Assembly (NCBI GenBank): GCA_043798715.1
Contig: JAZDOK010000068.1
Coordinates: 1 to 40,234 of the forward strand
DNA from: JAZDOK01 sp043798715
GTDB lineage: Bacteria; Vulcanimicrobiota; JAZDOK01
Length of the DNA: 40,234 nucleotides
Direction: 5' to 3'
The position numbers were made by a program, and so were the translations under genes. The notes under the pieces were generated by a model. The model was not told where the DNA came from. It saw only the letters and a list, made by a program, of their open reading frames with translations, and did no database searches. Shown here piece by piece: positions 6,371-13,900 of this stretch (the stretch's first letter is position 1; each line of letters starts with the position of its first letter).

Positions 6371-7660
6371 ATGCCGAAGAAGACCAGAAAAATGACTACG
6401 TGTGAAACGATGGTTAAGAATAAGCTGGAACAGTTTCTAAAGAATAACCCGTCCGCGGAACTTCGCGAGAAAGGAAAGGAAATCGAGATTCTCAGGCCGT
6501 GGAATGACGAAACCATCGCTTTACGGATTGACCCGAGTGATTCCAAGTTGATCGATGCGCTGAATTCCTTGTACTTTCCTCCCCGCTTTACGGCAATTTG
6601 GCACAAAGACACCGACGACATCGAGTTCATATTCACGGCACTGCCAACGCACAAACATCTCTATACTAGGCACTTTTCCTTTCAGTTTGAGAGAAAATCT
6701 TGGGAATGTGAATACGCAGATGCCAGCGATCGCCTAATGACTATCGCGAAGGCATCGAAGCCTATTGAGGCTCCGACGACAACAAACCACAGGAATCTGC
6801 AATCATTTTCAATGTATCTTCACCTTAAGAAGGAGCATCCTGAGCAAGCCAGCCGATGGCATCCTCTGTCGTTCTGGATTAGAAAGGTCGGACTGAATGA
6901 GGAACGTCTACCCGATCTTTGTCAGCATATTAATTTCTTTATGAATTACTTCGATTTTGCCAGCCCAGCGATCGATATTCATGAGCCTCCGACGACAGAG
7001 AGCTCCGGTTTTGTAAGTCCCTGGAAACCGAGCACGGATTTCCCCGCGGTTATAAATGGTCGAAAGCTTGATCCATTCCTGCTTCAATTATGGGAAAGCA
7101 GTCAAGATGCGACCGATGTCTTTAGGCGCTTCTTGTATTGCTATCAAATTATCGAATACTGCGCCTTTTATCATGTGCAAGAAAACGTCCTAGCAGCAAT
7201 CGGGAGGGCGCTTCTATCGCCAGATTTAAACATGCGTTCAGAGGAGATAGCCCGAGATGTGCTTGAGGCTGTCACAGAGGATAAAGTTGAAGATGCACGG
7301 AAAGTTCAGATTGTAATCAGTCGGCATGTGGATCCACGTAAACTTTGGGTTGCAATTGAGGCAAATCTGAAGCTTTTCTCAGCAGAAACCTCATTTGATG
7401 GCGGATTAAAGATACAAGCACTGACGCGAGAGCAGTGGACATTCGAAGATTTCAAAACCAGTTGGGACCCTCGATTGGTCGATTCATTAAGGACAATTCG
7501 AAATGGATTGGTTCATGCTCGGGAAAAGCGCATGACATGTATCATTTCGCCCACACGTGAAAATGCTAACCGCCTCAGACATTGGTTTCCGCCGCTAAAA
7601 GTTGCCGCGAGAGAACTCTTAGTATTCAGTGCCCAGTGCCCAAAAAACAAGGCAACCTAA
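6371..7660 (+). CDS. HEPN-motif hypothetical protein
   Basis: This 429-residue protein starts at ATG 6371 behind AGGAGAGG. The C-terminal third carries TIRNGLVHARE: Arg377-Asn378-x3-His382 matches the R-x4-H signature of HEPN ribonuclease domains, within an all-helical region. Residues 1-330 are not recognised. They include a DPFLLQLWESSQD stretch and an aromatic helix (FRRFLYCYQIIEYCAFYHV) of the sort seen before HEPN cores. HEPN proteins often cleave RNA in abortive-infection or toxin systems; the activity here is inferred only from the motif. The gene follows boundary element B. Its 3' end is duplicated at 2888-3069. No dedicated antitoxin is adjacent. Confidence 0.7.
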   Translation: MPKKTRKMTTCETMVKNKLEQFLKNNPSAELREKGKEIEILRPWNDETIALRIDPSDSKLIDALNSLYFPPRFTAIWHKDTDDIEFIFTALPTHKHLYTRHFSFQFERKSWECEYADASDRLMTIAKASKPIEAPTTTNHRNLQSFSMYLHLKKEHPEQASRWHPLSFWIRKVGLNEERLPDLCQHINFFMNYFDFASPAIDIHEPPTTESSGFVSPWKPSTDFPAVINGRKLDPFLLQLWESSQDATDVFRRFLYCYQIIEYCAFYHVQENVLAAIGRALLSPDLNMRSEEIARDVLEAVTEDKVEDARKVQIVISRHVDPRKLWVAIEANLKLFSAETSFDGGLKIQALTREQWTFEDFKTSWDPRLVDSLRTIRNGLVHAREKRMTCIISPTRENANRLRHWFPPLKVAARELLVFSAQCPKNKAT

Positions 7661-7740
7661 ATAACAGAAATAACATGAGAACATGAGAACAGCGCCTATT
7701 TTATTTGACAATATCTCCCCATTTTTTTTCCTTTATAACA
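7553..7740 (+). repeat. Direct repeat, copy 2 of the HEPN-gene 3' end
   Basis: This is the partner of 2888-3069. It holds the HEPN-gene C-terminal codons and about 80 bp of 3' DNA ending in a T-rich run. Confidence 0.85.
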
Positions 7741-7750
7741 TAGTGTCTGA

Positions 7751-7907
7751 GGGTCAGACATTGCATATTTGACAGTTTTTCATAGACCCTTATTGTGGCG
7801 CTGGGTCTGGCTATTATTTCTTCCTTAAACTCCGTTTTAGTTCGTAGAGGGCGGTGTTTCAGCGGAGGAAGGTTTAAGAAACCCGTCTAATGCGCAATGT
7901 CTGACCC
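7751..7907 (+). repeat. REP/MITE-like inverted repeat element
   Basis: GGGTCAGACATTGC (7751-7764) is a perfect inverted copy of GCAATGTCTGACCC (7894-7907). Inside are further pairings: AGACCC (7784-7789) with GGGTCT (7803-7808), and a TTCCTTAAAC/GTTTAAGAA pair. The sequence can fold into a long branched hairpin. Such structures are typical substrates of RAYT transposases, and a RAYT remnant sits at the equivalent position after the other HEPN-tail copy. The gene-free stretch 7661-8023 otherwise holds only the promoter/operator of the toxin-antitoxin pair. Confidence 0.7.
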
Positions 7908-7980
7908 CATCTGTCGCATCTGTCCACCAGCTGCCAGGGATTGCCTTTTCATTACCAGTGTGATAAAATATATGTAGGAA

Positions 7981-8007
7981 AGTTGGATTTTCCAACTATT
8001 GTATAAT
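7981..8007 (+). promoter_or_regulatory. Toxin-antitoxin promoter and operator
   Basis: AGTTGGA-TTT-TCCAACT (7981-7997) is a perfect 7-bp-arm inverted repeat, followed five bases later by TATAAT (8002-8007). The palindrome lies where the -35 region should be, as expected for an operator bound by the antitoxin (autorepression). The antitoxin ribosome site GGAGGAG is at 8009-8015. Confidence 0.65.
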
Positions 8008-8023
8008 CGGAGGAGATGCGCTG

Positions 8024-8293
8024 ATGTTGGCTGAATTCAGGAAGCGTTCCCAGATTACCCTGCCGTCCTTTATCGCAAAAAAACTGCATTTAAAAGCCGG
8101 GGACCTTCTGGATGTTGATATGGAAGAAGACAAAATAATAATCAAACCGGTCATCGCTGTCGCACGAGAACAGGCTTATTTCTGGACCGAAAAATGGCAG
8201 GAGGAAGAAAAGCGGGTCGACCGGGAAATCAAGGCAGGAAAAATAAAATCCGCAGCAACGCCCAAAAAACTTTATAAGGATCTCGGGCTGTGA
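8024..8293 (+). CDS. AbrB/MazE-family antitoxin
   Basis: This 89-residue protein has an N-terminal swapped-hairpin AbrB domain at residues about 3-45 (RKRSQITLPSFIAKKLHLKAG, then DLLDVDMEEDKIIIKPV). It binds DNA as a dimer and should repress its own promoter through the palindrome at 7981-7997. The C-terminal charged tail (WQEEEKRVDREIKAGKI) probably wraps and neutralises the toxin. The start at ATG 8024 lies nine bases after GGAGGAG. Its stop overlaps the GTG start of the toxin by four bases, so the pair is translationally coupled. Confidence 0.85.
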   Translation: MLAEFRKRSQITLPSFIAKKLHLKAGDLLDVDMEEDKIIIKPVIAVAREQAYFWTEKWQEEEKRVDREIKAGKIKSAATPKKLYKDLGL

Positions 8294-8550
8294 AGATTTA
8301 CTATTCCACTCTTTTTGAAGAAAAAGTCCAGGCTCTTGATGACCGGCTGAAAAAGGTTCTCCGGAAAAAGCTGGAACTCATGGAACAAGATCCTAATTAT
8401 CCATCCCTGAGGACAAAAAAGATCCAGGGCACAGCTCATCTATTCGAAGCCAGTATCACGCGGGGATGCCGGATGACCTGGCAGCACTACAAAGACGGAA
8501 TCCTCCTGCGCAACATCGGGGAGCACGACGAAACCCTCAAAAACCCGTAA
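8290..8550 (+). CDS. RelE/ParE-superfamily toxin
   Basis: This 86-residue protein starts at GTG 8290, overlapping the antitoxin stop (GTGA). Size and pattern fit the RelE/YafQ-like fold: an N-terminal beta strand (KIYYSTLFEEKVQAL), helices (DRLKKVLRKKLELMEQDP), then strands with TKKIQG, FEASIT-RGCRMTW and ILLRNIGEHDE. RelE-type toxins cut mRNA in the ribosome, while ParE types poison gyrase. The basic LRTKKI and the late Arg and His favour the ribonuclease type, but this is not certain. It could stabilise the mobile island directly upstream. Confidence 0.8.
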   Translation: MKIYYSTLFEEKVQALDDRLKKVLRKKLELMEQDPNYPSLRTKKIQGTAHLFEASITRGCRMTWQHYKDGILLRNIGEHDETLKNP

Positions 8551-8633
8551 TACGCTTAAAGGGACTGTCGACGGACCGTGATAATAGGTTCACCGCCTGA
8601 TTTATTTGGCAATTACTATTGTATTCTATTTTG

Positions 8634-8672
8634 CAGATAATCCCTTGACAGGGGATTATCTGTGTTTATAAA
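8634..8672 (+). promoter_or_regulatory. Promoter inside an 11-bp inverted repeat (oxidoreductase operon)
   Basis: TTGACA (8645-8650), a 16-base spacer and TATAAA (8667-8672) form a strong sigma-70-type promoter. CAGATAATCCC (8634-8644) and GGGATTATCTG (8652-8662) are perfect inverted repeats, with the -35 box in the seven-base centre. A repressor bound there would block RNA polymerase. The regulator is not identified. Confidence 0.7.
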
Positions 8673-8780
8673 TGCAGAAAAATAATAACAACGCCTATAT
8701 TTCCCGGCTGAAATATGGAGGGATTTGGCGGAAAAAACAGAAATAATCAAGGGAAATACATATCAGGACGGGAGTGAGTT

Positions 8781-10298
8781 GTGGCCGAGGAATTTGATGC
8801 CGTTGTAATAGGAAGCGGGCTTTCCGGGCTGGTCTGCGGGTCCTACCTGGCAAAAGCGGGCAAGCGCGTTCTTCTTATTGAAAAAAATTCAACCGTCGGA
8901 GGCTGCTGCACCTCCTTCACCCGCGGCGACTTCACCTTCGAGGCCGCCTTCCACTTTCTTCAGGGACTCGGCAAGGACCAGGACTTCGACGCCATCCTGG
9001 AGGAACTGGATGCGGCAGGAGACCTCAGTTTCATAACCTCGCCCACACTCTACACGATCAACCTCCCCGATCACACCATTGACGTGCCCAGGGACCTTTC
9101 GCAGTACATCACCCTACTCGGCACTCTTTTCCCGAAGGAGAAAAAACGGGTGAAGAGGATGTTCGACGTGGTTGAAAAAATAGCCCTGGGAGTGGAAAAT
9201 ATGCCTCCCCTTCCGAACATCCGGCAGAGGGTCCTCTTTCCCTTCGCCTCTCTTTGGGTCTCCGAGTACCTGGGAGCCACCTTTAACCAATTTTTAAAGG
9301 ATTTTGTCCGGGACAAAAAACTAAGGATGATCCTGAGCGCCCTCTGGCCCTGCCTGGGCCTTCCTCCCTCCAGGGTCTCCGCCATCCGTATGTGCTGCCT
9401 CATCCACCGGGCGCATACCAGGGGATTATTCTATCCGCAAGGCGGGAGCCGGCGCCTGGCCGAAAATCTGGCCGAAGCCTTCCAGCGCTTCGGAGGAATA
9501 TTGCGCCTCAATTCAAAAGCGAGCCGGATCATCACCATGAAGCGGGCGGTGAAAGCCGTACAAACCGCAGGCGGAGAGACGATCGAGACTCCCTGCGTAA
9601 TTTCCTGCGCCGACGCCAGCAGGACCTTCCTCGCGATGGTCGGCGAGGACAACGTCAGCCTGAAATTCGCCAACGGCTTAAGAGCGCTCCGCCCCTCCTC
9701 TTCTTTTTTTCAGGTCTGGCTGGGAAGCGACCTTGACCCGGCCGCCTGCGACATCATGGCCCCCCACATTTTCCATTACTCCTCTTACGACAGCGACAAA
9801 GTCTTCGCCGAGTGCCTTGAGGGCAAACCGTCCTGCCTTATCGCCTCCTTTCCGTCCCTTTTGGATCCCTCTTTGGCGCCGGAGGGAAACCAGGTGATCC
9901 GCCTGGCCGTGCCGGCCTCTTACGACTATGCCGACGACTGGAAATCCGGCGACTTCAAGGAGCACGGATCCGACTATAAAGAACTCAAACAGAAGACGGC
10001 GGATAAGCTCATCGAGAAGGCGGAAAAAATTCTGCCCGGCCTGACCGGAAGCATCCGGATAAAAGAGGCCGCCACCCCCCTCACCCTGGACCGGTATACC
10101 CTCAATCGCGATGGCGCCGCCTATGGGTGGGAGAATTCCCCGCGTTACTTCAAGAAAAAAATTCTCCCCGGCAAAACTTTCATCAAGGGCCTCTTCCTGG
10201 CCGGGCACTGGACTTCATCGGGCGGAGGCGGCCTCTCCGCGGCGCTCTCCGGCAAAAATCTCTCCCAGCTTTTTCTCCCAACAGAAACGGAGGAGTAA
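8781..10298 (+). CDS. FAD-dependent oxidoreductase, phytoene-desaturase (CrtI)-like
   Basis: This 505-residue protein starts at GTG 8781 behind GGGAGTGAG. A Rossmann dinucleotide-binding motif opens the protein (VVIGSGLSG, residues 8-16), followed by the acidic strand end VLLIEK and VGGCC. The C-terminus holds the second FAD-contact segment (GLFLAGHWTSSGGGGLSAALSG). Length and both motifs fit the CrtI/carotenoid-isomerase-like amine-oxidase superfamily. The substrate cannot be read from sequence, and no other carotenoid gene is present. It is the first gene of an operon: the AMMECR1 gene follows after 3 bp, then the alpha-2-macroglobulin. The promoter/operator is at 8634-8672. Confidence 0.85.
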   Translation: MAEEFDAVVIGSGLSGLVCGSYLAKAGKRVLLIEKNSTVGGCCTSFTRGDFTFEAAFHFLQGLGKDQDFDAILEELDAAGDLSFITSPTLYTINLPDHTIDVPRDLSQYITLLGTLFPKEKKRVKRMFDVVEKIALGVENMPPLPNIRQRVLFPFASLWVSEYLGATFNQFLKDFVRDKKLRMILSALWPCLGLPPSRVSAIRMCCLIHRAHTRGLFYPQGGSRRLAENLAEAFQRFGGILRLNSKASRIITMKRAVKAVQTAGGETIETPCVISCADASRTFLAMVGEDNVSLKFANGLRALRPSSSFFQVWLGSDLDPAACDIMAPHIFHYSSYDSDKVFAECLEGKPSCLIASFPSLLDPSLAPEGNQVIRLAVPASYDYADDWKSGDFKEHGSDYKELKQKTADKLIEKAEKILPGLTGSIRIKEAATPLTLDRYTLNRDGAAYGWENSPRYFKKKILPGKTFIKGLFLAGHWTSSGGGGLSAALSGKNLSQLFLPTETEE

Positions 10299-10301
10299 CC
10301 C

Positions 10302-10988
10302 ATGGCCTCGCCTGTTTCTGCAAACAGCCAACCACGAAAAGGGCTGGCGCTCGTTGCAATCTGCACCATTCTCGCCGCCCTGGCCTGTCAGAAGGCTTTC
10401 CCCTCCGGGGCCTTCCAGGCCTTTTCCAACGCCCCCAGAGCGGCACTCGAAAAAAACGCGTTGCATCTGGCCAGGATGTCTCTTAAGGCCTGTCTCGAAA
10501 GGCGGCCTTCCCCGGAGGTTCCCCGGGATCTCCCTTCTTTTTTCCAAAAGCCCTCCGGCGCCTTTGTGACCATCACCTGCCACGGAAGACCCCGCGGCTG
10601 CATGGGCACGCTCACTCCCACCACGGCCAGCCTGGCCCAGGAAATCCTTAAAGCCGCCGCCATGGCCGTCCGTTCAGACCGTCGGGTAGCGCCTCTCCTG
10701 CCAAGCGAATGGGAGGCTCTGGACGTCTGCGTCACCATCCCGGGGCCGCTGAAAAGAGTGCATTCCACCGCCGGGCTCAGCCCGGCCCGCCTTGGTCTTT
10801 TAGTAAGGTGCGGCTTCCGATCGGCCCTGCTACTGCCCGGAGAAGCTCTCTCCCCCCGCTGGCAGGTGGACGAGTGTTTTAGGAAGGCCGGCATCAAAAA
10901 AGGCTCCAGGGTCGAAATGTTCGTCTTTCCCGCCGTGACTCTCGGAAAACCTCCGGAAAAAAGGGAGGAGACCGCCGATGAGAAATAA
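10302..10988 (+). CDS. AMMECR1-domain protein with N-terminal export signal
   Basis: This 228-residue protein starts at ATG 10302 behind GGAGGAG. Residues about 50-215 form an AMMECR1 domain, with the family hallmark RGCMGT at 98-103 (usual form L-R-G-C-I-G) and conserved flanks (GAFVTI, AVRSDRR, DVCVTI, GLLVRCG). The function of AMMECR1 proteins in bacteria is not settled. The N-terminus (residues 13-30) is hydrophobic and ends in LAALAC, so it may be exported, perhaps as a lipoprotein, though the lipobox is imperfect. Many AMMECR1 proteins are cytoplasmic, so this is notable. Its last 11 bases overlap the start of the macroglobulin gene. Confidence 0.85.
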   Translation: MASPVSANSQPRKGLALVAICTILAALACQKAFPSGAFQAFSNAPRAALEKNALHLARMSLKACLERRPSPEVPRDLPSFFQKPSGAFVTITCHGRPRGCMGTLTPTTASLAQEILKAAAMAVRSDRRVAPLLPSEWEALDVCVTIPGPLKRVHSTAGLSPARLGLLVRCGFRSALLLPGEALSPRWQVDECFRKAGIKKGSRVEMFVFPAVTLGKPPEKREETADEK

Positions 10989-13900
10989 AAAATCAGTAGT
11001 TCTCGTTCTTCTCTGGCTCGGCCTTATGGCCGCGATAGGCCTTTTATGGGAGAAGCCGGTGGGAAGTCTTTCCGGGCGGGTCTTCCGCTCGGACAACGGA
11101 GCGCCTCTGGCCGGCGCCAAAATCTTCCACCCTTCGGGACGCCGCTATACCAAAACCCGCACGGACGGCACTTACCTTCTAACCGGGGTGGAGGCCGGCG
11201 CCTTCGATATCTACTGCGAAGCGCGCGGTATGGAGCCCAGCTACCGCCTTAACGTCCGGGTCCGCGAAGGCCGGGTGAGCGGGCACGTGGATTTCAAAAT
11301 GGTGCCCAGGGCCTCGGAATTCTCCCTCATCGCCCCTGAGAGGGTCTTTATTCCAGGGGAAAAAGTCACCATCCACAGCCGCGGCTACCTGGTCAAGACT
11401 ATCGAGCTTACCGCCTACCTCCTCTCCGACCCGGCCGATATGAAGGCGATACGTTCTGATGAAGCGATGAAAAAAATAGACGCTACCCGCCTGCTTCCCG
11501 TCTATCAAAAAAACCTCACCACCACCTTTGACGAATACGGCGAATACGACGACACCGTCGTCCTCCCGCTTGAAAAGCCGGGTCTTTACCTGCTCAAGGC
11601 CCGGCCGGCAAAGGGAAGTATGGAGCAGTGCGCCTGGATCTCCATCTCCGACCTCGGTCTCATCTGCAAAAACACCTCAACTGAAATGCTGGCCTATGCC
11701 TTTCGTCTCTCCGACAGGAGACCCCTTAAAAATGTTTCAATCACGGCCTTCGCTGAGGACGACGAAGTTGCCACCGGGCTTACGGATTCCAACGGACTCT
11801 TCAGAAAAAAGATTTCCTACGGTGCCAACTCCGTCTGGGTAATCGCCAGGGAGGGAGATTCATCAGCCTTCTTAAACGCCTATTCGGGAGGAGATCCTGA
11901 AGGAAGCCGCTGTTACGTCTACACCGAACGCCCCATCTACCGCCCGGGGCAGACGGTTTTTTTTAAAGCCATCCTCCGCACCCGCCCCGATTCCGCCTAT
12001 ACCGTTCCCGCCGGCCGGAAAATAAAAATCCTGGTCACGAACCCTCTCGGAAACACTATCCACGAGGAGACCATAAAAACCAACGAATTCGGGAGCGTGT
12101 TCGGAAACATCGAGCTCCCGCCGGAAGTCCCGCTCGGAGATTACAATATCGAGGCGCAGTTCGGGAAATCCTCCTTCTGGGCGAGTTTTGCGGTCTCGGA
12201 ATACCGGAAGCCCGAGTTCTCCGTGGAGGTGACTCCGGAGAAAAAACAATATGTGGGCGGACAGGACATCACCGCCCGGGTCAAAGCTTCTTATTATTTC
12301 GGGGGTGCCGTCAAAGGGGCCACTCTTCGCTACCGGGTCTATGAATCGGCCTGGCACTCGCGGGGCATCCAGATGGACGAGGGCCCGGAGCAAAACGATG
12401 ACGGCGGCGGCTCTCTCCTGGCCGAGGGTACGGCACTGACCGATGAAAATGGGACCGCCCACCTCTTACTTCCCTCCAAAAAATTCGAGGAAGACCGCTT
12501 CGTGGGAATCGAGGTGGAAGCCGAGGACCTGAGCCATCGCACCGTAACCGGCGAGGCCTCCGTCCTCCTCACCCGCGGGCTCTACGACCTATGGATTGAG
12601 ACCGACCGGTATCTATACGAAGCGGGGAAGAAGATGAAGATGAAAATCTCCGCCCGCGGTTACGAAGATCCGCCCAAGGGCCGTCCCGGTGTTCATGTTC
12701 TGCTGAAACTACTCGCCGTCACCTGGGAGGAAGGTCCGGAGAAAGTCACCGAAAAAACCTCCGAAATAGCCGTTCAGGACGTCACCACCGACCGCCAGGG
12801 AAACGCCTCGGCCTCCTTCGCCCTCCCTAAGGAGGGGGAATTCCGCCTGGTGGCCGAATCAAAGGACGAGCTGGAAAATACGATTCAGAGCCACTATTTT
12901 GTCTGGGTCAGCGGCTGGGGCGAGGGGGGGAATTTTCATCCGGGCGAAATCCGCCTCATCGCCGACAAAAAGACCTACAAAATCGGCGACGTGGCCCGCA
13001 TGCTCATCTGCTCCTCCGTTCCAAACACCTGCGCGCTCCTTACCATCGAGGGTCGGCGCCTCTTCGACGCCCGCCTCATCTTTATCGAGGGCTACTCCAA
13101 GACCATCCTTCTGCCCGTGGAAGATCGCTTCTTCCCTAACGCCTCGGTGCACGTCCTCATGGTCAAGGATAAGCAGCTCCTCGAAGGGCAGGCCGACATC
13201 CTGATTCCCCCGCTGGATAAATTCCTGAAAGTCTCCATCAAAAGCGACAAGGCGAAATACCAGCCCGGGGACACCGCTCTGTACCAGGTCCGGGTCACCG
13301 ACCGGCAGGGAGAGCCGGTGGAGGCCGAAGTCTCGCTGGGCCTGGTGGACGAGGCCGTCTATGCCCTCCAGGAGGACACGACGCCGGACATGGGGCAGTT
13401 TTTCTACCACTATGATTACAACTGCGTGGGGACCAGTTACTCATTTGAAAATTACTATTACGCCGGAAGCGAAAAAGAGAGCGGAGATCCGCGCCCCAGG
13501 AAAAAATTTGTCGATACGGCCTTCTGGGAGCCGGCCATGGTAACGGATGATATGGGAACGGCCGAGGCCATCGTAGTCTTCCCGGACAACCTTACCACCT
13601 GGAGGGCCACCGCCCGCGCCGTCACCCTGGATACGGAGACCGGTTCCGCCATCCAGAAAGCCCTCACCTCAAAAGACCTCCTGGTGCGCCTGGAACTTCC
13701 ACGCTTCCTGCGCGAGCGGGATGCAGTCGAAATCGCGGGGGTTGTCCACAACTATACCGGCAAAGATCAGAAAGTGAAAGTCAGTCTTTCGGCCTCGGGC
13801 GTCCGCCTGCTCGATCCCCCCTCCCTTGAGGCCGTCATTGCGCCGAAGGAGGCCAGGCGCTTCGCCTTCCGGGCCGTGGCGGAGAAACCGGGCGGGGCCA

